From the NCBI RefSeq assembly GCF_015832195.1, contig NC_052018.1:35655052-35719051 (forward strand): DNA of 64,000 nucleotides, written 5' to 3'. The notes under the pieces are model-generated. The model was not told where the DNA came from. It ran no database searches and saw nothing but the letters and a program-made list of their open reading frames with translations. The position numbers and the translations under genes were made by a program. This stretch comes from Motacilla alba alba. Lineage: Eukaryota > Chordata > Aves > Passeriformes > Motacillidae. Positions 50,321 to 61,820 of the stretch are shown here, one piece after another. Position 1 is the stretch's first letter. Every line of letters starts with the position of its first letter.

Positions 50321-52849
50321 AAGACGTCGCTGAAGCATTAACCAAAGCAGGTTCCATACAAGCTATGAGCAGTAAATGAGCTGCCTGTGCAAGAACAAGC
50401 TACCGAGGATGGGGAGGTATTACAAGACAGCATCCTGCTAAAAATGCCTGCAAAATAACCAAGGAGGAGTGATGGAGTAAGGGGGACATTTGCTGAACAC
50501 TTACCAGTGCCACTGGGGCAAGAGCGCACCCAGAGTAAGGCACATGCACAAGATAATACATGATTATTTTGAGCACTGTGCAAATAAACAAGTCACAAAC
50601 AGACTTTGCCCCAGCACAGCAGAGCCAGAACATGCTGTGCCCGTAGCATGCCACGGCCATTAACAGTTTGTCTCCTGGATATGAGTGGGTTGGTGCTCTG
50701 TCCTCTGGGCCGTGCTCCCAGACTGGCCTTTGCTGCTGAGCTGACACTGCAGTTGCTCTGCTTGGAGCAAGAAGAGATCACTGACAGCACCAAGCAGCAC
50801 ATCACAGCTCCAGGGTGTCTGACTGAGGCTGCTCTACTGGCATGTGGATGAGAAAGGACCAGAGCACAACAGCAAACTAATGACCAATTGTCTCCTTCTT
50901 GCTGAGGAGTATGATTCTGCCAAGTTCTGAATTTCAGTAGATTTATTAGGACAGCATTTTTTAAAAGGGCAGCTCTGCTTTTCCTTGCAGAAATAGCATT
51001 TGTTTATACCTCAGGGTCCTACTAATGGCCAGGGACCACCCATGAGCAACATTAGCCTGAGAATATTTCTGAGAAGCTCAAACATAAAATTACACATTAT
51101 TTACACTAGTATTTTTGGTATCATCTGTCAACTGTTAACTGCAGAAGTTAATCCAAATAAATGAGGATGCTGTTTTGTTAATTTGCTTATGAGAAGTAAT
51201 TGCAGTGTAGTGGATTACTGGTTACAGCACAACAGATGATCTTTTCAGAGGGAATTATCTCCTTAGGAAGGTAACAGGGTGTCATGCAGAGCTCAGAAAG
51301 AGGCAGTTTTGAGAAAAGTACTAAAAAGGACTGTGGTGAATCTGGTGAGTCTCTCTTACAGCATCTCATTGTAGCCAGCACAAGATGCTTCAGAGAGAGC
51401 TGCAAGAGCCCTTAAAATGGGCTTTGAATCATTCTAGTGCTGAAGAACCTGTTTTAGAGTGGTTCTGTAGACACCTGTTTCTGAGCAGCCAGCCACCAGG
51501 TAAAGATGGGCAAGTGGGTGGGAGCAGCCACACACCAGTACAAAACAGCACCTCTGGAACCTGCTTGAACAACATTTCTCTATTCCCTCCTAGATTAGCA
51601 TCATCCTGCTGCCCTGAAACTGATCAGCACTGCTTTTGTTTGCAAGAAAACTGCAGAACAGCTCAGATTTGCCCCCAGCTAGGATTTTATAGGATATGCA
51701 GGAAAGTCTCCTCGAGAGGTTCTCAATCTCCACTAGGTCATGGCTACCAGAATTACTCAAAAGAAGTGAGATTAATTTCACTTCACTGTACATATCTAAA
51801 CGTTAATCATCTTTAGCTAAGCAAGTCACCCTGGGCTCCCTTCTGACTCGGTGGAGAGAAATGGGCCCCTCCAAAAGGCAGCTCATTTCATCTTCCCATA
51901 GAGGATGCCTAAGATGGATGAGATGAGTTGCCTTCTGGAGGTGTCTATTTCTCTCCATTAGCTATACAGAGAGCCTGAGGTGATGTGCTTGCACTCTGAT
52001 GATTAACTCACAATGTCAGAAGCTAAAGGCAGATGAATCCCACGTGCAGTGCATCAGCATTTGAGCGGCCAGCCCTGCAGACAGAAGAGATGGGGTTACA
52101 GAGCACACTGTTGATAGCCACTCTGCTGGCTTCTTCTAGCACTGCAGAGATGTACACGGTGACAGATCCGATGACCACCTAGGAAAGAAATAGCAACCTA
52201 AATGCAAAGAATGGATCAGGAAAGGAGAAGGGCAATACATTAAAGAAAGACAAAAAGAAATGTGTGCAGATAGCAACCAGCCCATAATTCCCTGCTGGGT
52301 GTTTCCTGCCCAAAACATCATGGCTCAGCATGACCAGTTATATCTGAATGATCCAGAACTGAATTAAGGCAGACTGTGGTTAGCCCACAAGATGGTCCAC
52401 ACTACTTTTCCCTGTGCATCCACCGTTCTGCCATGATGGAAATTTGGTAGACTGAACAGATGCATGCACACATACCTGAATGCATATGAAATCTTGTCTG
52501 GAGGGAATGTTCCTTTCCATGGCAAGACATTTATGATATCTGAAAGGAAGCAACTCAGCAGGCCCTACATCATCTATCTACAAATATGCCCAGCAAATCA
52601 CTCATCAGGTTGGAGGAATATTGCTGGGATGCAGTAAGAGACAATCCAATTATAGTGATTCCTCCCCACCATGCAAGCTGAGTACACATCCCCAGTATCA
52701 CTTCATAGAAATTAAAGAGTCCTCTTATCACCACTCAGAGCTGGGCAGATAAGACACAAAACTCTCTTGAGTACCAGCCTGGTGCCATAATTACTGACTA
52801 ATGCTGCCTCTGTAGCCTGTCACAAGAACAGTTTTTGGCAGTCATTTCA
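50321..52849. other. Non-coding DNA, no gene recognised
   Basis: Unique sequence. The longest frame, 143 codons at 51385-51816, has no recognisable domain. Overlapping frames at 50338-50851 on both strands are likewise unsupported. Confidence 0.5.
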
Positions 52850-53095
52850 GCTCCTTTCACAGTCACATGAAATTAATTTAATTAGTTTTTAAAATCTAAA
52901 GAATAATGGGATTTAATTGACTTAATGTGAAACTTTCTGGGCTGTCACTCCACCCAGCTTCGGATCAACTTGAAATCATTCAGCTGTGAGTGACTGATAT
53001 TTGTGCCTTTCATTGAGAACACTTTGTTTCAGCTAAAATCCTTCCTTCCATGCTTAATTTTTGCATAATATTGCTTTTATTTTTCAGTCTCTGTT
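52850..53095. promoter_or_regulatory. Candidate regulatory block upstream of the island
   Basis: Contains AATTAATTTAATTAG, GGGATTTAATTGACTTAATG, a CAGCTG E-box (52981) and further TAAT cores, without simple repeats, about 1.9 kb upstream of the inferred first exon. It resembles developmental enhancers in composition. No alignment is available. Confidence 0.22.
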
Positions 53096-54117
53096 TTCAT
53101 TGTCTGGTACCCTGGATGAAGGCCTCTCCATGTGGGATTGATACAGCCAGCTCCTGCTCCTGGAAGTTTCTTTTACCTGTAGCTGCAGTATTTTACGGGA
53201 ATGTATCTTAGGGAACTCTACGTTTTTGATGTAGAGTTGCTGCCTGTGGCACATGTCAGAATGGAGTCAGAGAGCAAGTTGTCTTATACAACCATGCACA
53301 CATCTAAATACATACTAATCATGATGAAGGCCCTGCTGAAGATTATGGCCCTGTTATGGCTGATGGATGAACAGCTATCAGTCTTATCACCCTCCTCTAA
53401 TGCCCAAACAGAAGAGATGTCAGAAACTCTATGGAAAGTCCAAGACAGAAATTTTATTCAGCCCTGATGACCATAAAAAATGCTTGGGAATCTCATTCTT
53501 TCTTGTTCAAAATTTGAGAAGCGTATTAGCACATCATGAATGAGATCCAGAGATTGCTCTTTATCTATGCCATCTTCCGCTCTCACTTTTAGATCATGGA
53601 GCTCTCCAGCAGTCTTGAATGCACTTCAACAGAAAGCACCAGGACAGATCTCTAATTTTTCTGTCCTATTGGTAAAGTGCAAGGGACAGGAACAGAGTTA
53701 GTGAACAGATTTTTAAACCAACCCTCCACATTAAACACAAGTTTCTAAAGCTGTGCATAATAATACCATTTCTGATTAGTGACAACCTCGTAAAAATAAA
53801 ACAGAGGTTCTTTTACTTCCATTCTTTACTTCTTGTTTTCCTAGCATCCCATGCAACCTTCCTTCCTTAGAAAAGCAGAAGCCTTTAAAGACTCTCCTGT
53901 GGGATTTTTATCCAAATTATTTGGTACGTGGGGAAGCTTCCATCCTACCTATCTTGGTAGAAAATATAGCATCGAAGTTGCATTTGACAAAGTTAGAAAT
54001 TCTGTCATTCTCAGAGGGAATAATTACTTGATTTTGAGTCATTGATGGCCTCTAAACTCTCTCTATGGTACTTCCATAGGGTATCTATCGCTCTGTACAG
54101 TGTATACATTGCAAAAC
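53096..54117. other. Upstream flank of the CpG island, no gene recognised
   Basis: AT-rich unique sequence with frames of at most 88 codons and no recognisable product. The switch to CpG-rich sequence is abrupt at about 54118. Confidence 0.55.
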
Positions 54118-54748
54118 TGAGCGACTCCACTCCCGTGTGTTCGGACAGCGTGGACGCAGCGTTGCAATCCCAAAACACGCTCGCAAGCCCACATGGTTCT
54201 CACTCCAGCTCCGCCTGCTCCAGGAGCGCATCTCCTGTATCGGTCAGCACCGGATGATCAGGGACGGACTGCGAAGAGCGGGCAAGCCCGGAGCAGGCTC
54301 TCCCGGTTCCCAGACAATCCCCGCATCAGGTACCAGCCCTCGGAAGCGCGCTGCCGCCGACACACCTCTCTCCGTGCGGCTGCCCGCACCGGGGCGGGCT
54401 GAGCTCCAGCGGGGAGCGGGCTGATCCAGCGCCGCAGCTGGGCTCCAGCCAGGGCGGCAGCTGCAGCCGCCCCACGCCCCGACAGCAGCGCCCCCGGCAG
54501 CGGCCACGGCCGTGCCCGAGCGGCGGCACCGGCGGCGCCGGGCAGGAGCAGCGCCGGGGACTTGGCCAGAGCGGCGGCAGCCGGGGCCGGGCAGGGTCCG
54601 CCCGCTCCGCACGCTTCGGGGCCCGGGGCCCGGAGCCGCGGTGCCCGGCGGCGGGCTGGCGGGCGGAGGTGCTCCTCGGCGGGCGCGGCGGGGAGGGGGC
54701 GGTGCCGTGTTGCCGTTGCCGCCGCGGAGCGGAACGGAGCTGCTGCTG

Positions 54749-54802
54749 CATCCTCATCCTCATCCTCATCCTTATCCTTATCCTTATCCTTATCCTCATC
54801 CT
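54749..54802. repeat. Hexanucleotide microsatellite (CATCCT/TATCCT)9
   Basis: Nine uninterrupted hexamers: four CATCCT, four TATCCT, one CATCCT. The variant TATCCT block creates tandem TTATCC (GGATAA on the other strand), which contains the GATA core. The array sits roughly 145-200 bp upstream of the TATA-like box. It could be length-polymorphic. A regulatory effect is inference. Confidence 0.95.
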
Positions 54803-54942
54803 CCCCTCCCCTCCCTCGTCGCGACCCCGCCGGCTCTCCCCGCCCAGGGGGGCGGGCAGGCAGCGGCGCTGCCCGCGGTGGCGGCGCGCCCCGAAGCGGC
54901 TCCGCACGGCGTTTCCCCCCACCCCGCCCGCTGCCGCCCAGC

Positions 54943-54949
54943 GATAAAT
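54943..54949 (+). promoter_or_regulatory. TATA-like box, GATAAAT
   Basis: The heptamer GATAAAT is the only AT-rich hexamer or longer in this part of the island. It lies 13 bp after a GC box (CCCCGCCCG). It would place transcription start at about 54970-54980, in GGCAGCGCGGCACTTGG. It is off the strict TATAAA consensus, so the call is tentative. Confidence 0.4.
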
Positions 54950-54971
54950 CCCAGAGCCGGGGGGCAGCGCG

Positions 54972-55067
54972 GCACTTGGCGGCTGCCGCGCTGCGGGGAG
55001 GCGGCGGAGCTCGGCCCCCTCCCCGCGGCGGAGACCCCCGACAGGAGCAACAGGAGCCGGAGCTCAG
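54972..55067 (+). other. Probable non-coding first exon (5' UTR) with splice donor
   Basis: The stretch from the inferred start region to CTCAG|GTGAGC at 55067/55068 contains no ATG on the plus strand, so it fits a purely untranslated first exon. The donor matches the consensus (CAG|GTGAGC) well. The start is estimated from the TATA-like box and could be tens of bases off, or dispersed as at many CpG-island promoters. Translation would begin in a downstream exon that I cannot place within the window. The gene is not identified: the 5' UTR is too poorly conserved in general for recognition by eye. An unspliced or antisense transcript is the main alternative. Confidence 0.45.
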
Positions 55068-55077
55068 GTGAGCGCCC

Positions 55078-55136
55078 GGGGCTGGGGGCGGCGGGAGGAG
55101 CAGCGGGACCGTGCGGGGGTCGTGGGGAGCTGCGGG
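55078..55136 (+). other. G-quadruplex-forming motif at the start of intron 1
   Basis: On the plus strand four G runs at 55105-55107, 55115-55119, 55124-55127 and 55134-55136 are separated by loops of 7, 4 and 6 bases, fitting the G3+N1-7 rule. Three further G runs lie at 55078-55095. The motif begins within about 40 bp of the splice donor, on the non-template strand of the inferred gene. Confidence 0.7.
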
Positions 55137-58100
55137 AGCGTGCGGGGCGCTTCGTCTGACATTCCCCGGCGCTGCCTCGAGGGGACCGGCTGCGAGGGGG
55201 AACCCCGCTAGCACAGCGGCGTGCTGGCAGCAAGATGCTGCCCGATGGTTTCTCTGTGAACCGTGAAGTTTTCCTTCGTGAGCTTTGAGGCGGGGTCCCG
55301 GAGGGCTCCTTGAGGGCTGCGGGTCTCTGCCGAGGGCTGTGGTACCGCGGGAAGCTCGGAGGGGGGGTGAGCGGCGGGGGTACCCCACCCAGCGCGCCTT
55401 CCCCGCGGCGCCCGGTGGGCAGCGTGCTCCCCGGGGTTGTTCGGGGGCATCCCCCGTCTCTATCCGTGGTGCTGTGAGGTGCTCTCTAAAGTACCTCTCA
55501 ATAGGTACAAAGGTCAGTGCTCTCCCCTTGCTTTCTCACACCAGAGTGGGGGCTGAATCGCGAAATGATGCACAGGATGTGAAAATAGTCATTCTCAGTA
55601 CTGTACGGGGTAGACTGTATTCCTCGCTTCAGGAATGGACCTCCGGGGGCATGAAATGCAGGTGTTGAGCTGTTCATCTGTCTGATAGTTCTTGTGACTC
55701 AAAACGAGCAGCAGGTGGAATCGAGACCTTCATTTGGCTACAGGCTGTATGGTATTCAGTATCTAGAGAGATGGCGAGCAGAGAAGAGGGCTAGTTCATT
55801 TTTTTTGTTTGTAACCAATCTTACACTTCAAGTTTGGGACCACAGCGACTAAATAGCATGCTCCTGACAGCATAAGGCATTTAATCTGGGTTTAGTTATT
55901 TCCTGGTGGCTGGAAATCTTACAGAAAAAAATTCTGAAATGTTCAGTTTCAAAGGATTTGGATTGCCATGAGATCATACATTCAAAAAACTGGGGCTCTA
56001 AGTTAAAAAAATAAAAAAAGAAAAAACCCACCAAATCTACACCTCTAATGATGTACTAATTTCCCATAGACAGACATGTAAAAATAGCATTAACCCGGCA
56101 AAGTGCTCGCTAAATTCAAGTGAGGGCTTACATGCTCTGAGCTTCAGTGGAATTACTCAGAAGCTAAAGGCGAGGCTGAAGGCAAATGTGCTTCTGTGAT
56201 TCCCCAAACCAGGGCTTAAGTACTGTTCATTGAAGTATTCAGTTGCATGAATCACACTCATTCAAAAGTTCAAGGCAGACCAAATCAGGGAAAACATGGA
56301 CTGAACAGCATTGTCAGCCTCTCTGCACAAGAGCTAGGTAATCACCAGCCCTGTGGATTTTTCCCAGGGTTTTTTTAGGAGGTCTCTAAGTACAGAGTGA
56401 GCAGCTCTTGACTGTCTTGAAATGAGATTGCAATCTCCTAGGAGCCAATATCTCTCCATGATCATGGGTTGGCTTCAGCCTACCTTTGCATTTCAGTCAT
56501 GTCTCAAACTTTGGGACTTGGGAGGGCACCTTTTATGGTATCTACCCAATTTTAAAAATACAAGCACACAGAAAAGCTCTTATTTGTCAAAACCAGGATC
56601 TCAAATTCATTTATAAGCACCAAAAGCGTAGATGGTCAGGCATCAGATACATAGATAATTTTCAGGAACCAGAGCACTTGCCAGCATGAAAAAAAGGACA
56701 GCATTATAGAATTAAGATGTCCAAAGAGTAGCATTTATTTCTAAATATCTTTGTTCTTCTGCGAGGTACTCTTGGATTACTATTAAATTAGAGAAAACTG
56801 TACTTAACTGTTCCCTGTTTTTCCTCTATTGACAAAGTGCTGTGCATGCTGAAATAATCTGTATACACGGGTATCTTCCCATTCTTTTCAGGATGCAGAT
56901 AAACATGCCTGTCTTAAGAACTTTAATAAATTGAAGATGTATGTTTGCTTGTATTGTTATTTAACAACTTCAGGAGTGCACAGACAGAGGCAGTGTTGGG
57001 TCTGCTGTTCTGAGCTTCAGCCTGTTGCTGTTGATAATGTGCCTTTGTTGATGTTGGGGCCAGTTTTGGGGTTTTTCTTTTTATTTTCTCTGTAAAACCC
57101 ACCAGCTTCACCAAGTGGCCACCTAAAGACAGTGGATGTCATCTTTAAAATTTGTGTTTCCTTGATCCTGGTATTTCTGCTGAAATCCTGGCTCCCCTTG
57201 CTGGCAATTGCATTAGTAAGTAAGGAGGAAACTGGCAGCAGCCCCTTTCTGACTGAGGGGTTTGGATTTAGCATAACCTCCTGGTAAGAATTATACACTT
57301 AAGACATAAGGATCTCTTCCAGGACACAAAGGAAGCAGTCTCGTATATTAAAAAGGGAGAAAAAGAAATTCCCAACTCAACCAGCAAGAAAAGCCTTAAA
57401 TCAGTTGAAAGCTGTTTGAGGGTCAAACACATGGAGTACACCAAGAGAAAGAAAAAGGTCACCAGGCCAAATTCAACTCTATCTAATTGCATTAAGTCTG
57501 TCAAACTAATCCCTGGCATAACTTGACTGAAAATATTTCTCTGTGTCTCCTCTGTAAAGTGACTAGTGTATTAAAAAGGGCACTTATTTCCCCACATGCT
57601 CATGTAAATATGTCTGTTTATGAACAGCCCTCTCAACAGCATTTGGCCTATGTAAAATGAAAAACCTGCCCAAGATTTAACTTCTGCAAACAGCTGGTGG
57701 ATTAGCCCTTCTAAACCTTTTTTGCACAGAAAATTTTGGGCTCTTGACAGTCCTGGCAGTAACAAATGTGGGGTCTGTGGAGGTCACTCTGGTGGGAGGT
57801 TCAGCAGGTACAGATGAGGTCAGAATTTGAACATAGCTGAGGCGAAGTAGAGATGTGATCTGCAGAAGTGAGTTCAGGAAGGCCAGGTAGGGAGCATCAT
57901 GCTGAGCTGGGAATAATCTGCTGCACAAATGTAGTATGGAAAGCAGCTTGCCTGGTAGCACTTCTGCCACTAAAAAAAGCAGTGCTGAGAGAAAGCCAGA
58001 CCTTTCACAGTGCTGCACAAGGAAGATTGCAATCTACAAAATATGTGGTGGGATTTGGCCCCACAGCTTGATGTTGGTGGGGTTTTGGCTGAAGGAGTCA

Positions 58101-60069
58101 CCACTTGGGACACAGCTGTGAATTACCTGGTGAGGGTGCAGGGAAGGACTTAAAAACATGGCCTGAGGGAGATTATTCAGGCTCTTTAACCTCAAGAGTG
58201 AACTGAAGCAAGACGTGCTTGTAGCTTCCAGATTTATAAGTCAGTTCCAAAAGCAAGGGAGCTACCTGCTCCCTGTGCAGCCAGTGTGGATTCAAGCCCC
58301 CCTGGAACCATAGTGTTGGACCTGCTGAGAAACTTCCCACAGGGAAGCAGCAGCTGTACTCCTATCCAGGCAAGGAAGAACCCTGAAAGAGTGACAGGGT
58401 ATATCCTGAGATATCCGGGGCTTGGGTAGCACTTGGCAAGGGTGCTTTTGTAACAGGGAGCTATTCCTACAAAGGGGTGTTTTTCTTTAGTTCCAAAGGC
58501 AGCAAAGTCATCTTGGGTAAAACAAAGTTTGGCCCTCTACATTATTTAGAAACACAATAAGAAAACTGATCAGCCCCAACATTTAACTCCTCTGCTCATG
58601 TGGAACTACCCTTTTCCTTACTGTTTCCTCAAATCCAGAATGGGAACAAGGAGCCAAAATGCTGAAAGTAAGGCCACCCTATTGAAGACAAGGCTTAATC
58701 TTACAAATGACAGTTGCCAAGGCTGTGGCTGATGCACAGGGCTTTCTAAATGCCTGTTGTCTTTGCTGGCTGGATCCTTTTGCCCAGCTGGCAGCTTCTT
58801 GGCAATACATAGTGTGCCTGCTCTCCCTGGAGCTGCAGGGAAATGCCTCACCATGTGACTGCTGGGGGCCGGGGACGTGTCCACTCCTGCCTCTGCTCTG
58901 GGCACCACCCACATTGCCCGAGTTTCCTTCTCCATCACCTGTTAGAGCCCACTGCTGGGCACTTCCCTTCCCAAAGGGCCTGTGGGACATGGGGTACAGC
59001 TTCTTCCTGCCCAGCCCCGTTCCTGCAGAAAGACACAAAGGGACATCTCTTCTGGGAGCAAGCAAACCAAATATTTGTCTGTTGCAGAAGCTCATAACAA
59101 AATTGCCTTTCAGAGTCACCCATGCTCTCCCAGGGGTCTGTCTGGGATCCTAAAATTGGAGTTTTTGGTAGCACCCAAACCATCATTCACTCTCTGCAGT
59201 ACTATCAAAATATATGCAGAGGTATCATATCAGCAGCTCATCAAATACAATTTAAAATATTTGGGGGCAGCGTATTGTAAGTCCCCAGCATTGTCACTTG
59301 GTTACTACCACGGGAAACCCTGTTCCTTTACACTTCTGGCCAAATGCCATGGCTTCAGCCTGGCAGGGAACAGGATGCACTGAGACCTTTAGCACCACAC
59401 TTGCAGAATTACCTCTTTTTCACTGCAAGACTTTCCCTGCAAGTACAGATATCCTGGAGGAATATCATGCTGACAGCTTCTAATTATGCTACTGGTTGAT
59501 TTACCAATTTATGCTCTTTTAAGAGCTAGAAGTCAAGGAAGGCCAGGAATGATGCCTTCCCTGAGCCCACATCTCAGATGAAGTGGCATCTCTTTGGCAG
59601 AGCCTTTCAGAGGAGGGGAATGACACACATCCAGTTCTCCAGGATGGACAGCCCCCAGTCCCAGCGTGAGCTACCTGAGCCTTTGACTGTTTCCTGTCCC
59701 TCCAGACACCCTCTTTTTGCCTCTGGGTGTTTTTTCAGCTACCTCTGCTGTGGCAGTACCTCACAATTTTTGACAGGGCCCAAATACACTGACTAGCTCC
59801 AGATCCATCTCTTTTTTTTTATCTATTTGGAAAGATTTTGGTTTATACCTATAGCATAAAGCAGCACAAAAAAGCAAGATAGCTATAGACCTACACATTT
59901 ATTTACTTTAATGTATTCCTCCCCACAAGCTAAATTGGACAGATATTCCTATTAAGGTTTTAGTGGTTCTGGTTTACTTTGTTAGTTTCTTTTTTATAAA
60001 TAAGCAGGCCAGGCTATCTGCTACCCCAGACAGTGATTGCTACCTGCCCTGCTGTTCTGCTCTTTTGTC

Positions 60070-60101
60070 CTTTTTTTTCTTTTCTTTTCTTTTTTTTTTT
60101 T
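60070..60101. repeat. T-rich (TTTTC)n tract
   Basis: Three TTTTC-type units lie between T8 and T12 runs. A simple low-complexity tract. Confidence 0.85.
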
Positions 60102-61799
60102 AAATACCCATTACAAATACTCATATAAATACCCATTTCCAACTAGGATAAGACCGTACAAATGGGGTCCCGCATAGCAAAATGCTCTCATGAGCTGTGT
60201 CCCCATGGGCTGGACCCTGTGCTGCTTCTGTCTTCCAGTGTCTTTCCTGTAGGAGACAAATTTGAAGCCAAGCATAAAAACTGAAAAGCGCCATTCAGAA
60301 AGATTTATGATCCTGTTTCATTAGGGATGCATATGTGGAATTATTCCCTGCCTGAAAGCACTGACTCAGAGCTCACATGTAAATTGCCAGGATAATTCCA
60401 CTATTCCGTGTTTCACAGAATTGAATGTTCCATGCCTTGCTTCAAGTGTTTTGTGGATGAAAATCTTTCCATTTTCTCATAGAGAGTTTTGTAGTCTGTT
60501 GAGCTGTAAGTATGTTGTCCTGACTTGCAAACACACAATGACTGCCAGTCAAATTAATATCTTAATTTTAAACTGGACAGCTTCCTATCAGCACCACTCT
60601 GTTCTTGCAGTGATGCTTTTGAGTAGTAGCAGTTCTCATATGTGTGAAGTTCTGCATGAGGGGAAATACCTGGAACTTAGCAAAGCTCTATTGATGTTGT
60701 GTCTTGGCTTCATATCCCAAAACATCCTGCACATTAGGTGCAAAACCTAAGTTGGCTGCCAAGCAAGACCCTGTCATGAGTGTGGCTGATGATAATACAC
60801 AGGCACAATTCACATGTTTATACCACAAATAACTTAATTTTGATCTATTTACAATGATATTTCATTAAAGGACATTAAAACAAAGTGCTTTTTAAATTGC
60901 TGAAAAAGGTTAGTAGTTAGCATCTGGTTGGGAAAGTGACTGAGCTCTGAAATGGGTTACAAGCAGGCACACATGTGTTTTAGATATTTCCCAATTGATT
61001 CTTCCAAACTTGTTAGGATCAGAACAGGCTGACCAGAGTGAAGCAGCCCACCTGGGTACACGCTGCAGCCAGCTCTGTTTGACACAGTTTGCTGTGTTAG
61101 CTGTCACCGCTCAGGTGGCTTTCCATACAATTCATGTTCCCCTGAGTCGTGACAGTTAAGTATCCACTTTTCTCCCCCTGGTGAGACTAATGCCTTTCTA
61201 GCTGTTGTATTTCAGAGGCCAGCAGAAAGCAGCTAAGTGGTCTGGCAGAGCAGTAAATATTTGATAAAACTGCTTTGTACAGTGTGAGTGTGAACTCCAA
61301 AGTGTGGACACAGCTAAAAATCAAATTATGCTGTGCATAATCTTCTTGAATTAAGAGCCCAGATTGTTACTGGTTTTGTTCACTGGACTGAAACAAAGAT
61401 CTGAAATTCCTGAATAATTGGACAAATTACACATTTGGGCTGGTATGAATAGGAACACTCACCTGAATTACAATTGCACGTTCCTGCTGTATGTGTATCT
61501 GAGCCTTTCTCTGGGCTGCATTTCACACAGCAGCTGTTTGCTGAGCCTTAAGAGAGCTTTCAGGGATATTGAAGCACACTGTGTTCCTCTAAAAAACCGC
61601 AATCATCCTGTCCATATTGGAATTCCTCCCATGGGTGCTCAAAAAACTCACCCATTGAACACAAGGAAGGGCTTGGGGAGGTCTCATTAGCTATTTGAGC
61701 CTTTTGCTAATAGGGAGCCTCTGGTCTCCTTCTTTGGATATTTTCCAGTTGTCAGGTAACAGACAGAGAATAAAAAGACCCCCTCTTACAGGGGAGAAC

Positions 61800-61820
61800 A
61801 AAACAAACAAAAAAAAAAAG
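61800..61820. repeat. A-rich (CAAA)n tract
   Basis: Short run of CAAA units leading into A11. Low complexity only. Confidence 0.7.

Larger units (their letters stand above)
54118..55470 (+). promoter_or_regulatory. CpG island, probable promoter of a plus-strand gene
   Basis: About 1.35 kb of very GC-rich, CpG-dense sequence in an otherwise AT-rich, CpG-depleted window. Sp1-type GC boxes include GGGGCGGGCT at 54391-54400, GGGGGCGGTG at 54695-54704, GGGGGGCGGG at 54847-54856 and CCCCGCCCG at 54922-54930. A TATA-like GATAAAT lies at 54943-54949. An ATG-free stretch that ends in a consensus splice donor at 55067/55068 follows it. This order makes a plus-strand promoter the simplest reading. A bidirectional promoter is possible. 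Long open frames across the island on both strands, up to 376 codons, come from the lack of AT-rich stop codons. I cannot identify the gene it drives. Confidence 0.85.

Noticed and set aside
54512..55159. 215-codon plus-strand open frame over the promoter and exon 1
   Set aside because: It starts upstream of the inferred transcription start, runs straight through the splice donor, and has island-driven composition.
54258..55388. 376-codon minus-strand open frame across the CpG island
   Set aside because: It is rich in Pro, Ala, Arg and Gly with an acidic/lysine run that is simply the translated hexamer repeat. GC-rich islands lack stop codons by composition, and plus-strand frames overlap it. 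No domain is recognisable.
56868..56940. Acceptor-like TTTTCAG followed by an ATG inside the inferred intron
   Set aside because: The frame after the ATG stops within about 14 codons and no donor follows.
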